A stretch of 64,000 nt of DNA from GCA-2720865 sp047630275 (lineage in GTDB: Bacteria > Bdellovibrionota > Bacteriovoracia > Bacteriovoracales > Bacteriovoracaceae), in contig JBLHVN010000001.1 in the NCBI GenBank assembly GCA_047630275.1, positions 1,488,001 through 1,552,000 of the forward strand. Reading direction: 5' to 3'. The first letter of the stretch is position 1. Each line of letters begins with the position of its first letter. The position numbers and the translations under genes are program-made. The notes under the pieces were generated by a model. That model was not told the origin of the DNA, ran no database searches, and saw nothing but the letters and a program-made list of their open reading frames with translations. Positions 34,845 through 42,184 of the stretch are shown in pieces.

Positions 34845-35768
34845 ATGATGGAAGTAGTTAGACACGATATAAATATAAACTTCATCTCGAAGTTCCCAAA
34901 GACGGCAGTCGTCTCACTTATCTTAGTTTGTCTTAGTTTATTTGGACTATTCTCTAAGATGAAGTACGGAGTCGACTTTAGAGGGGGAGCGGAAGTTCAA
35001 GTTAAATTCGCACAGGCCATGAACCTCGATGAAGTTCGTACCACTCTTGTTAAGAATGGCTTTAAAGGAGCTGTGGTTCAAACTATTGGTGAGAAAACTG
35101 ATAATGAATACCTTATTAAGGTTCAAGCTTCTGATGAAAACTTAAATGAAGTGACTGAAAAGATGTCTCTTCTTTTAAATAAGACTTATAAGAATGAAGG
35201 CTTAAACATAAGAAAGGTTGATATTGTTGGACCAAAAGCTGGAGCTAACCTGAGAATCTCTGGGTTTCAGGCCATGCTTTGGGCATTGATCGCTATTATG
35301 ATCTATATTGGTCTGCGTTTTGATTTTAAGTATTCTCCAGGAGCCATTGTGGCGCTCTTTCATGACGTCACTATTATCCTAGGAGTCTTCGCTTTTACGG
35401 GAACAGAGTTCACACTTCAAACAGTTGCGGCCCTTCTTGCGGTGATTGGTTACTCTGTGAATGATACGGTTGTTATCTACGATAGAGTGAGAGAGCATGA
35501 AGAAAAGCATGTAGGACGTGATCTTAGTGAGCATATTAATAATGCCGCCAATGAAACACTCTCTCGTACCATCCTAACTTCAGGTACAACTCTTTTTATC
35601 TCAGTAACAATGTTCATCTTCGGTGGTGGAGCTATTAAGGATTTCTTCTTTGCTATCTCACTAGGTGTTTTCGTTGGTACTTATAGTTCTATTTTTATTG
35701 CAGCCCCAGTAACGCTTTTCTTTGATCGCCTCAATTCAGGTAAATCAAGTTCAGCCGTTCGTGCATAA
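34845..35768 (+). CDS. secF: Protein translocase subunit SecF
   Basis: A 307-residue SecF, partner of SecD. It has the opening helix, the conserved DFRGGAEVQVKF, a small periplasmic domain, and the C-terminal membrane helices with SVNDTVVIYDRVRE and the RTILTSGTTL segment. Length and motifs are normal. It ends 8 bp inside the next gene if that gene starts at GTG 35761, and is the last gene of the translocase group. Confidence 0.96.
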   Translation: MMEVVRHDININFISKFPKTAVVSLILVCLSLFGLFSKMKYGVDFRGGAEVQVKFAQAMNLDEVRTTLVKNGFKGAVVQTIGEKTDNEYLIKVQASDENLNEVTEKMSLLLNKTYKNEGLNIRKVDIVGPKAGANLRISGFQAMLWALIAIMIYIGLRFDFKYSPGAIVALFHDVTIILGVFAFTGTEFTLQTVAALLAVIGYSVNDTVVIYDRVREHEEKHVGRDLSEHINNAANETLSRTILTSGTTLFISVTMFIFGGGAIKDFFFAISLGVFVGTYSSIFIAAPVTLFFDRLNSGKSSSAVRA

Positions 35769-36579
35769 TTTCAAAAAAATTTTAAAGATTCTCATACTGG
35801 TCTTCCTCTTAGGAGGACCAGTTTTTTCTCAGGACGATGCAGGAGTCGATATAGATTCCCTTGAATCTGACGTTTCAATCCCTAATGACATTAATAGGGA
35901 AGCTCCTGTTTATGCTGAGGATGAGCCTCTTCCCGGGGGGAATGAGGAAATGAATAGAGAGTTAAAAGAAAAAGGCATCACAAAGAATGATATCGGGGCC
36001 ATGTTAGAGTCCCTAAGAAAGGTTGACCCTGAAGGCTTTAGAAAGATGGAGGCCGGTGAGCTTACTCCTGAACAGACCAATGAGATGATGAAAAATGCCC
36101 TCGCTAAGCTGCCTAAGAAGGACGTTATAAAGCTTATGGGTGGTACCAGTGGAATCCTGGCCGATAAGCTTAAGGCCGTCACTACAGGTCTTAATTCTGT
36201 CCCCTACGAGAGCGCACTGGCCAATATTAGGACTCAGATCGATAACTCTAAAGCTGCGCCTCTCTTTAAGATGGTGCCTAAATCTCATGAATTCGTAACT
36301 CACTTTTTAAGAGACGAAGAGGCCACTAGTAAGTTCTTCGGCATCGCAAAGGACCGTAACCGCCTCCTTAGCTTTGCCGGGGTGAATATCTTCTTGATGT
36401 TTGTAGGTTGGCGCTTAAAGGCCCGTAGGAAAAAGATGAACTACTCAGCAGGAGAGTCTTTTGCCAAGGGGTTTAATCAGTTCGTCGTCTTCAGTATGAT
36501 CAAGCTTGGAGTGCTTTGGTTTTTCTTTTCTTTAGAGATCAAGTCCATCTGGGTTGTAGTTCAAAGAACTTATTCTTAA
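35761..36579 (+). CDS. Exported membrane protein of unknown function
   Basis: A 272-residue protein with a clear signal peptide when started at GTG 35761 (HNFKKILKILILVFLLGG, cleavage near VFSQ). A TTG at 35722 would add 13 residues before it and extend the secF overlap to 47 bp, so it is less likely. Residues 25-190 are acidic and helical (RKVDPEGFRKMEAGELTPEQ). Two membrane helices lie near the C-terminus (GVNIFLMFVGWRL and MIKLGVLWFFFSL). It is coupled to secF by overlap, but has no known role in export. The 3' end overlaps the convergent lipoprotein gene by 4 bp. Confidence 0.7.
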   Translation: MHNFKKILKILILVFLLGGPVFSQDDAGVDIDSLESDVSIPNDINREAPVYAEDEPLPGGNEEMNRELKEKGITKNDIGAMLESLRKVDPEGFRKMEAGELTPEQTNEMMKNALAKLPKKDVIKLMGGTSGILADKLKAVTTGLNSVPYESALANIRTQIDNSKAAPLFKMVPKSHEFVTHFLRDEEATSKFFGIAKDRNRLLSFAGVNIFLMFVGWRLKARRKKMNYSAGESFAKGFNQFVVFSMIKLGVLWFFFSLEIKSIWVVVQRTYS

Positions 36580-38276
36580 TCGACACTTGGGATACAGGCA
36601 AAACGCTTATCTGGAGGTCTGATAGAAGTGTTAAGCCCAGAGGTTGCTCCCCCTTGACCGAGGTCTTCAGGAGCACGAATCGTGTACGTTCTTTGAGAAG
36701 ACTTTTTAACATAAGGGTTCACTTCATCTGGTGGCCAGTAAAAATGAACTGTCTTTGAGGCTGAAGTAATCTCATCAGGCACAAAGTGCTGATTGTTTTC
36801 AAAGTAAAACCAAATCTTCTTTAACTGTCCTTCTCTGATCATAAGAAAATCACTAGGGGCTAAGTTAAAGGTTCCATCTCCATTAGGAATAACAATAGGC
36901 TCTCTTTCAGACATAAACAGACCCTCAGTATCAACGCCAACAACTTCTTTTAGAACTCTAAAAAGGTTGTCCCCAGTAGATCCGTTATACTCCTCTTGAC
37001 CAGGGCAAAAGCCTCGCCCTGATTGGGGGTTGATAAAGGCCTGCATAATAAAACCTAAGTTAGGATTTGTGGTTGAAAGAGGGTAGTTAGGCCATGGCAG
37101 AAGGCCAAAGAGACCAACCGTTCTGACTTCATTGTATTCATTAAGGAGCCTATCCTCTAGGAGCTTATTGATATCGGGGTTTCCATCAGCATTAGCATCA
37201 GCAAAACGAATATCACTAAAGTCCCATAGGGCAAGGTGTTGTGGCACCAGCTCTAGTCTCGGATAAAGAGGAGAGTCGATGGCTCCATTTGTATTAACAT
37301 CATGACAGATATCAAAGTTATTATTAGCAGGCATTGGCGGAGGAGTTGCATTTGAAGCAAACATATAATGAACTCTTGCCGCATTTTCAAAGTTGTTGTC
37401 ATTTCCTTGGGTCCCGTCTCTAAAGATGCATGTGTATAAAGACGAAGGCATGATCTTGAGGGGAGTATTATTTGTGGTTGTTCCATCGTCCTGAGGAATA
37501 CGGTAGATTTGAAAAGTATCAGAGCTAGCATTAGAGCCTGAGCCGTTTTCAACAATCTTGGCGATATAAACCTTATTGGTTTCTAAAGAGCCAATATTGG
37601 CCGTAAAGGTATTTGATCCCTGAGGGATATTGATCGTAAGAAACTCTTTTGAACTTCCATCATCAACCTCAAGCACACAACTAGGCCCGGTCTCTTCGTT
37701 GATCTCTACAGTACACCAATTAGCTAGTGTTCCAAGATCAGGATTCAGTTCAATATCAGGGCCTACAGTAACTGAACCATAGAGAGTCGCTGATTGATCA
37801 GCAGCATTTTTTCCTGAACAGAATTGATCACAGTTATTAACGATGTCTCGCTTGTTACCAATACAAGAACAAAAATCTTTCTTGATAAAAACTGAATTTT
37901 CTGGACGCTTAATGCCTGAACCTTCTAGACAAACAAATTGGGCTGAATCAATTTCGGCCAGGACTTGAGACTTACCTTCATCAGATAAACTGGTGCTATT
38001 TTGAACTTCTTCAATAGTAGTGGTGAGCTCTTCTTCACTAGCGGCATGGGTGATATCAGCAGGGCAGGCGCTTAAACAAGAAGCATCAGAAACTCTATAG
38101 GCCTGAGAACAACTAACGGTGCCTCCGCCTGTTCCGATTGAGAAGTCTTTAACCAGAGCTCGGCCCTTTCTACCTCCGTCACTAATACATGAAGTTAAAA
38201 GGCATAGGACGGCCCCTAGAGAGGCTAACCTCTTTAGTCCTAATCCGTATAAATCTCTTAATTCATGGTGCTTCAT
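36576..38276 (-). CDS. Cysteine-containing lipoprotein of unknown function
   Basis: A 566-residue protein with a lipobox (LCLLTSC, cysteine near residue 30) after a long basic n-region. The N-terminal 180 residues hold eleven cysteines, including CSCIGNKRD and CDQFC, probably in disulfides. The rest is mostly beta and polar, with no recognised domain. A start nearer the lipobox is possible, since 13 residues precede the hydrophobic stretch, and the ATG at 38276 has no strong ribosome site. It overlaps the convergent secF-linked gene by 4 bp. Confidence 0.72.
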   Translation of the reverse strand: MKHHELRDLYGLGLKRLASLGAVLCLLTSCISDGGRKGRALVKDFSIGTGGGTVSCSQAYRVSDASCLSACPADITHAASEEELTTTIEEVQNSTSLSDEGKSQVLAEIDSAQFVCLEGSGIKRPENSVFIKKDFCSCIGNKRDIVNNCDQFCSGKNAADQSATLYGSVTVGPDIELNPDLGTLANWCTVEINEETGPSCVLEVDDGSSKEFLTINIPQGSNTFTANIGSLETNKVYIAKIVENGSGSNASSDTFQIYRIPQDDGTTTNNTPLKIMPSSLYTCIFRDGTQGNDNNFENAARVHYMFASNATPPPMPANNNFDICHDVNTNGAIDSPLYPRLELVPQHLALWDFSDIRFADANADGNPDINKLLEDRLLNEYNEVRTVGLFGLLPWPNYPLSTTNPNLGFIMQAFINPQSGRGFCPGQEEYNGSTGDNLFRVLKEVVGVDTEGLFMSEREPIVIPNGDGTFNLAPSDFLMIREGQLKKIWFYFENNQHFVPDEITSASKTVHFYWPPDEVNPYVKKSSQRTYTIRAPEDLGQGGATSGLNTSIRPPDKRFACIPSVD

Positions 38277-38604
38277 ATCTTTTCTTACCTATAAGCTTTT
38301 CGTCAGTTATTCCCATGCTCTTTAGGCATTTCTTGCCTACTGCCTCTATTTTATCGCGAATATCCCTTATAAAGGTGGAAAGGGCCTAAGCTAGACATAA
38401 ACCGAGTAATACTAGATACTTAACTAGTTTTGAAGGTAAATTCACAACTGAAAACCTGCCTCAAAATGGTGCCATGCAAGGAAATCGCGAACTTGTGTTA
38501 TTATTTAAGAAATAATAGGCACTTAACCCTTTAGTTATTGGGCAAGGCTACCGAGAAGGTTAGTACAACTTACTGATAGTATTACATCCATAGAGGAGAG
38601 AGAT
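38277..38604 (+). other. Intergenic region before the HU gene
   Basis: No gene is seen in these 328 bp. They must hold the promoters of the divergent lipoprotein and HU genes. A perfect 8-bp inverted repeat, TATTATTT-AAG-AAATAATA (38499-38517), lies about 90 bp before the HU start and may be an operator or a hairpin. GAGGAGAG just before the HU ATG is its ribosome site. No riboswitch class was recognised in the leader. Confidence 0.5.
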
Positions 38605-38910
38605 ATGACAAAGGCCGATTTGATTGCAGCTCTAGAAAAGCAAGCAAACATCACCCATAAGCAAGCTGAGACTGTAGTTAATATTTGTTTTGATAGCTGT
38701 ATTAAAACTCTATATGAAGACGAAAGAATTGAGATCAGAGGATTTGGATCTTTCGCAAACAGAAACTACAAAGCCTACGAAGGACGTAACCCTAAGACGG
38801 GTAAGGTCGTTAAGGTACCACCAAAGAAAGTTCCTTTTTTCAAAGTGGGAAAAGAGCTAAAAGAAATGGTGGATGCTGGTAAAGATAAGTATGTTATCCG
38901 TGAAGCGTAG
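38605..38910 (+). CDS. HU/IHF-family DNA-binding protein
   Basis: A 101-residue histone-like protein with the N-terminal dimer helices (TKADLIAALEKQANITHKQAE) and the family signature IEIRGFGSFANRNYKAYEGRNPKTGK, whose arm binds the DNA minor groove. The PPKKVPFFKVGKELKEMV end is typical. It could be HU or IHF-like; the sequence alone does not decide, so no symbol is given. HU-type proteins bend and compact the chromosome and assist recombinases, which is of interest beside the attachment sites further right. A strong GAGGAG site precedes the ATG, and a terminator follows. Confidence 0.93.
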   Translation: MTKADLIAALEKQANITHKQAETVVNICFDSCIKTLYEDERIEIRGFGSFANRNYKAYEGRNPKTGKVVKVPPKKVPFFKVGKELKEMVDAGKDKYVIREA

Positions 38911-38936
38911 TGCATCATTTTAAATTTAATTAAAAC

Positions 38937-38960
38937 AAGGAACCTCAGGGTTCCTTTTTT
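38937..38960 (+). terminator. Rho-independent terminator after the HU gene
   Basis: AAGGAACC pairs with GGTTCCTT around a TCAG loop, and the stem runs into eight T residues. It ends the HU transcript before the tRNA gene. Confidence 0.9.
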
Positions 38961-38972
38961 TTCGTCTGCTCA

Positions 38973-39001
38973 TTGATAAAGCACCACAATTACATTAAAT
39001 T
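38973..39001 (+). promoter_or_regulatory. Possible promoter of tRNA-Cys
   Basis: TTGATA (38973-38978) and TAAATT (38996-39001) are 17 bp apart, the latter ending 33 bp before the tRNA. Four of six -10 positions match consensus. The stretch lies just after the HU terminator, so a separate promoter is needed here. Confidence 0.4.
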
Positions 39002-39034
39002 ATAAATCCCTTGTGAAGAAATTCATAAGTCTGA

Positions 39035-39112
39035 GGAGACGTGCTCGAGTGGTCCAAGGGGACAGTTTGCAAAACTGTAAAGCCGCCGGTTCAAATCCGG
39101 CCGTCTCCTCCA
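39035..39112 (+). tRNA. tRNA-Cys (anticodon GCA)
   Basis: The acceptor arms GGAGACG and CGTCTCC pair fully and are followed by T and an encoded CCA. The anticodon arm is ACAGT-TTGCAAA-ACTGT, giving anticodon GCA for Cys. The T arm is GCCGG-TTCAAAT-CCGGC. The variable loop is about six bases, slightly long. A terminator follows directly. The 3' end of this tRNA differs from the tRNA-like repeats at 39379 and 55601, so it is not their source. Confidence 0.95.
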
Positions 39113-39115
39113 TTT

Positions 39116-39155
39116 AAAAAGCCGCAGGTTTAACGATCTAGCGGCTTTTTTTTTT
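39116..39155 (+). terminator. Rho-independent terminator after tRNA-Cys
   Basis: AAAAAGCCGC pairs with GCGGCTTTTT around a 15-base loop, followed by further T residues (ten in total). It lies 3 bp after the tRNA CCA. Confidence 0.9.
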
Positions 39156-39378
39156 AACTAATTAATATTAATCGTGTTAGGTTTCAATTAGTTACAAACA
39201 AAACTTCTAAGCATTCTGTCTCTGACTGTCTCAAACTTTCACGCGTTGGCTACTTTTTGACTATCTTTTGGCTACGCTATACAGCGGCCAAACACTGTAG
39301 CCAAAAACGCCATGAGCCTCTTGAATAGGGGGTGTACGTAGCTATACTTAGCTATACAAAGTCTTCTCTCGTTAACCA

Positions 39379-39483
39379 TCAACTGGTGCCCAGAACTGGA
39401 CTTGAATACCTAGACTTTTAAGTTTTTGAATTTGTTAACTTTACTAATATTTACGAATATTTAACTACTACTTGCTCTTAACT
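39379..39483 (+). other. Attachment-site-like repeat, left copy (tRNA 3' end plus three TTAAC boxes)
   Basis: The first 27 bp contain TGGTGCCCAGAACTGGA; read on the minus strand this is the T-loop, T-stem, acceptor strand (TCTGGGC), discriminator A and CCA of a tRNA, but the rest of the tRNA is missing. TTAACT boxes follow at 39435, 39461 and 39478, with steps of 26 and 17. The copy at 55601 matches at 25 of 27 bases in the core and has boxes with the same steps. This is the layout of a recombinase core with arm-type sites. No intact integrase is beside it. Confidence 0.65.
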
Positions 39484-39539
39484 ATTTTTAGCTCTTTTTA
39501 CCTATTTTAGAAAAAAGTGACCCCCTTTTGCCCCCCGGT

Positions 39540-39785
39540 TTAAGGGGCTTCTAGGTATCCAAGGTACTTTTCGTACACAAGATTTAAGTCTCCATAGGCA
39601 GAGACTTTGAAGGGAAGTGGAAGTACCTTAAGTTCTTTAACCAAGACTGTCCGTGTTAAATTCTACCAGTGTAAGACGGCGAATTTCAAATAGTTACTGA
39701 TACCTAAGATTGTTAAAATAAGGATTTTGTAGTCTGACTCGATGAGTGTTATCCGTAAGGATTTAGATACTTGAGATAGGTTCAT
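39540..39785 (-). pseudogene. Possible broken small ORF (one in-frame amber)
   Basis: From ATG 39785 to TAA 39540-39542 the frame has 82 codons with a single stop, TAG at codon 41 (39663-39665). Both halves read like protein: the first contains ITLIESDYKILILTILG, the second LPLPFKVSAYGDLNLVYEKY. It may be the remains of a small gene or of the element's integrase tail; I recognise neither half. A chance frame is quite possible. Confidence 0.25.
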
Positions 39786-39852
39786 TGAGTTAATTTAACT
39801 GAAGGCGTTTTGCTAACGCAAGTCATAGCTATTGCATATAGTTAGAGATTTT

Positions 39853-40434
39853 TTATGCTTTAATAACAATAAATCTCTCTGAAACGTTTGTAATAAAGTT
39901 ATCAACTTCTATTTGGTTGTTTTTAAATAATATAAGAAGTGACTCTTCTACGAATATAGATGCTATCTTATTTCTATCTTGGCCAGTCCCAAGGCTTACT
40001 GAATAGTCGTAGTAGTTCATAAAACTAACTACCGTCTTCTCTATCTTATAAACTAATGATCGGATTTTCTTATTTTCTCCTTTGGGATTATGCTGAAAAT
40101 ATTGAATGGCAATTGCTACTAGCTTTGCTTTTACTTCAACTTGAAACAAAAAGCTGATTATCTCTTCGAATGCTGTACTTAGATCCCTAGGCTCTTTTGA
40201 ATTTAAAACTTGGATTACTTTGTTATCTATTCTTGAAACAGTTAAGCAAAGAGCTTGCTCAACTAAGTCTTCTAGATTTTTAAAATAGTGATAAAAACAA
40301 CCCTTGCTGATGTCATTTTGGCCGAGGACCTTACTTACTTTTACCTTTTTCAAGGTAAAACTGCTTTCTTGAATTTCTTCAAAAAAAGCATTTATCACTT
40401 CATCCTTTTTAGAATGGCTTAGGAAACTATTCAT
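39853..40434 (-). CDS. TetR-family transcriptional regulator (first of two paralogues)
   Basis: A TetR-type repressor of about 193 residues. The N-terminal helix-turn-helix shows the family pattern NDISKGCFYHYFKNLEDLVEQAL. The C-terminal ligand domain has no recognisable specificity. The start at ATG 40434 is chosen because it aligns with the start of the paralogue at 40952-41575; an ATG at 40470 would add 12 residues. Neither has a clear ribosome site. A 25-bp palindromic site (40488-40512) lies just upstream and could be its own operator. The gene follows a receiver gene and the second TetR gene on the same strand. Confidence 0.85.
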   Translation of the reverse strand: MNSFLSHSKKDEVINAFFEEIQESSFTLKKVKVSKVLGQNDISKGCFYHYFKNLEDLVEQALCLTVSRIDNKVIQVLNSKEPRDLSTAFEEIISFLFQVEVKAKLVAIAIQYFQHNPKGENKKIRSLVYKIEKTVVSFMNYYDYSVSLGTGQDRNKIASIFVEESLLILFKNNQIEVDNFITNVSERFIVIKA

Positions 40435-40487
40435 TATTTTATAATTATCTAACCTAATAAAAAATACCATAGGCGTTCTGATATTGA

Positions 40488-40512
40488 CAGACTAAAATGA
40501 CCTAAAAGTCTG
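40488..40512. promoter_or_regulatory. Operator-like site A (CAGAC-N15-GTCTG)
   Basis: Perfect 6-bp arms, CAGACT and AGTCTG, in a 25-bp site just upstream of the first TetR gene. Its right half TAAAAGTCTG is identical to that of site C at 42104-42128. It is a candidate binding site for one of the local regulators. Confidence 0.5.
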
Positions 40513-40550
40513 CTGGCTTTTATTGATGATATTTCAGTTTTGATATTTTT

Positions 40551-40943
40551 TTATTTAGATATGGTAAGTTCCTCAACTTTTAAGGCGAGATCTTCTAGGG
40601 AAAAGGGTTTTGCAAAAAAAGCGGCAAGATTAAGACTAGCCCTATTGGATTCTTTAACGATCAAGTTATTTCCAGAGCATAAGATGAAAGGAATGCTAAA
40701 CTGTTTTCTTGAATTAAGAATTTTGTTAAGCTCGACTCCCGTTAGGACTGGCATATCATTATCGCTGATTATTAAATCTATTTTTTCTTGATCAATAATT
40801 TCTAAAGCTATAGCTCCATTTTTGGCTTCTAAGCAATTAAATCGACGTTCAAAGTACTCTCTTATCAATTCTCTGATTGGATCTTCATCTTCGACAATAA
40901 GAATTGTAGGCTTTTCTGATTTTTTAAAGACAGTCTGATTCAT
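40551..40943 (-). CDS. Single-domain response regulator (receiver protein)
   Basis: A 130-residue CheY-like receiver without an output domain. The acidic residues are E18-D19, the phosphoacceptor is D61 (ISDNDMP), S90 is the switch residue and K112 lies in AKPF. It sits between two TetR-family genes on the same strand, 8 bp after the second and 117 bp before the first, an unusual setting. No histidine kinase is near it. It might modify the activity of one of the regulators by direct contact, which is speculation. Confidence 0.9.
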   Translation of the reverse strand: MNQTVFKKSEKPTILIVEDEDPIRELIREYFERRFNCLEAKNGAIALEIIDQEKIDLIISDNDMPVLTGVELNKILNSRKQFSIPFILCSGNNLIVKESNRASLNLAAFFAKPFSLEDLALKVEELTISK

Positions 40944-40951
40944 TGAAAACC

Positions 40952-41575
40952 TTAAGCTGGTTCATTGGAGCTTGTTGCTTTGTAGATAGATGTTAATTTA
41001 AAATAGGTATAAGCTTTTTTTTCAAAATTCTTTCTGACATTCAACTTGTTCTTTTCCCTTGTGTTCAGATAGAAAAATAGAAAATCATCTACAATATATT
41101 CGCTTAGTTCTTGAGTCGAAAAGGGTTCCCCCCAAGAGCTTTGTTGGAAAAGAGTGTCTATGGCGATTTTGATAGTCTTAGTAAATCTTTGGATACAATC
41201 TATATGCCATTCAAGACATACACTGCACTTTCTTCTTTCTTGTTTATACTGAGTCGCTAAAAAATGAATTTGTTTTTGAACAGCGTTGGTGAAGAGAAAG
41301 TCTAGTATTTGATTAACTTTCTCATTAAGAGGCATCTCATTTTCTGGAATGCCAACAATTCTTAAAACTTCTAGTTCAAATAAATTTAGAGTTGAGAGCA
41401 TGGCCTTTGAGACAAGGTCTTCTTTATTTTTAAAATAATGATAGAAACGACCTTTGCTGATCTGATTTTTCTGAAGGACGTGGTTAGTTTTAATCTTGCT
41501 TAGATTTGAATTCTCTTTGTCTATTGCGTCAAAGAAGACATTGATAATATCTATTTTAGATTGTTTATTTTCCAT
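40952..41575 (-). CDS. TetR-family transcriptional regulator (second paralogue)
   Basis: A 207-residue TetR-type regulator with the helix-turn-helix pattern NQISKGRFYHYFKNKEDLVSKAM. Its first 55 residues resemble those of the first TetR (both have ISKG-FYHYFKN-EDLV), so they are paralogues, probably from a local duplication. The C-terminal half is less alike and contains a possible metal or redox pair (CSVCLEWH). The start is not preceded by a clear ribosome site. It is divergent from the Rrf2 gene, and the shared 89-bp gap contains site B (41632-41656). Confidence 0.87.
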   Translation of the reverse strand: MENKQSKIDIINVFFDAIDKENSNLSKIKTNHVLQKNQISKGRFYHYFKNKEDLVSKAMLSTLNLFELEVLRIVGIPENEMPLNEKVNQILDFLFTNAVQKQIHFLATQYKQERRKCSVCLEWHIDCIQRFTKTIKIAIDTLFQQSSWGEPFSTQELSEYIVDDFLFFYLNTREKNKLNVRKNFEKKAYTYFKLTSIYKATSSNEPA

Positions 41576-41631
41576 AAACTAGTATTTTACATTCTACAAT
41601 ACAGCTTGTGAAAATTAGTTTACTATAAAAT

Positions 41632-41656
41632 CAGACTTTTCGTTGTAACTAGTTTG
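41632..41656. promoter_or_regulatory. Operator-like site B (CAGAC-N15-GTTTG)
   Basis: This site matches CAGAC-N15-GTCTG with one mismatch in the right arm, in the gap between the divergent second TetR and Rrf2 genes. CAGACTTTT is the reverse complement of the AAAAGTCTG half of sites A and C. It ends 8 bp before the Rrf2 ATG, so binding would block the start of that gene. A separate inverted repeat, AAACTAGT/ACTAGTTT (41577-41584 and 41648-41655), spans the gap. Confidence 0.4.
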
Positions 41657-41664
41657 TTGGTGGG

Positions 41665-42051
41665 ATGTATTTAACAAAGAAAACAGATTTTTCATTTCGG
41701 GTTTTGATTTATCTCAAAAGGACTTCTGAGAGGGTAAAAGTCTCTGAAGTATCATCGTACTTCAATATTTCAGAAAATCATGTTCAAAAAATCTCCAATG
41801 ACCTCCATTCCCTTGGGTTGATAGATACTTTTCGTGGCCCTTCTGGAGGTATGTTAATAAAAGAGGAGACCCTGGAGCTTTCTATTGATGAATTAGTTAA
41901 AAAACTTGAGGTTAACTTAGATATCGTTGAATGTTTCTCTCCTGGAAGTACTTGTACGATAGATGGACAATGCCGCCTCAAAGGTGTGCTAAAGTCCGCC
42001 CAAAATGCTTTTTTTGATGTTCTCCATGACTATAAATTGAAGGATTTGTAG
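41665..42051 (+). CDS. Rrf2-family regulator with probable Fe-S cluster site
   Basis: A 128-residue Rrf2-family protein with the winged helix at the N-terminus (KTDFSFRVLIYLK, ISENHVQKISNDLHSLGLI). Three cysteines, C90, C97 and C103 (VECFSPGSTC and GQC), occupy the positions of the Fe-S ligands of NsrR/IscR-type sensors; the first spacing (x6) is wider than in typical NsrR (x4). It probably senses nitric oxide, redox state or iron. GGTGGG lies just before the ATG. It is transcribed toward the giant lipoprotein gene, 133 bp before it, so may regulate it. Confidence 0.88.
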   Translation: MYLTKKTDFSFRVLIYLKRTSERVKVSEVSSYFNISENHVQKISNDLHSLGLIDTFRGPSGGMLIKEETLELSIDELVKKLEVNLDIVECFSPGSTCTIDGQCRLKGVLKSAQNAFFDVLHDYKLKDL

Positions 42052-42103
42052 GTTTTCTCAAGTGCTTCTAAGCAATTGAAAGTAATATAATCCTCTCAAT
42101 TAA

Positions 42104-42128
42104 CAGACAGATTTATAATAAAAGTCTG
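42104..42128. promoter_or_regulatory. Operator-like site C (CAGAC-N15-GTCTG) before the giant lipoprotein gene
   Basis: Arms AACAGAC (42102-42108) and GTCTGTT (42124-42130) are perfect 7-bp inverted repeats; the core site is 25 bp, as for site A. It lies 56 bp before the ATG of the giant gene, in promoter position. It suggests that the giant gene and the first TetR gene answer to the same regulator. Confidence 0.5.
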
Positions 42129-42184
42129 TTTATTAATAATTACAGTTATTCTCAGCACTTAAATCGACCGTAAACTGTTATGAC

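Larger units (their letters stand above)
39156..39852 (+). other. Intergenic region with attachment-like site and decayed sequence
   Basis: No intact gene is seen in these 697 bp. On the left, TTTTGGCTAC (39266-39275) and GTAGCCAAAA (39297-39306) form a perfect 10-bp inverted repeat around 21 bases, and TAGCTATAC occurs twice near 39340-39355. The attachment-like site begins at 39379. From 39540 to 39785 the minus strand carries an 82-codon frame broken by one amber codon. The boundary between chromosome and inserted element is placed at about 39379. Confidence 0.6.

Noticed and set aside
36516..36758. Open frame between the secF-linked gene and the lipoprotein gene
   Set aside because: It overlaps the ends of two convergent, better-supported genes and has no family match or start signal.
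39035..39112. tRNA-Cys as the integration target of the element
   Set aside because: Its 3' end (CCGGCCGTCTCCTCCA) does not match the repeat core (CCAGTTCTGGGCACCA on the minus strand), and it stays intact on the left of the boundary.
39379..39405. A tRNA gene on the minus strand
   Set aside because: Only the T-loop to CCA part is present at both 39379 and 55601; the T-stem 5' side, anticodon and D arms are absent, so it is a tRNA-end fragment.
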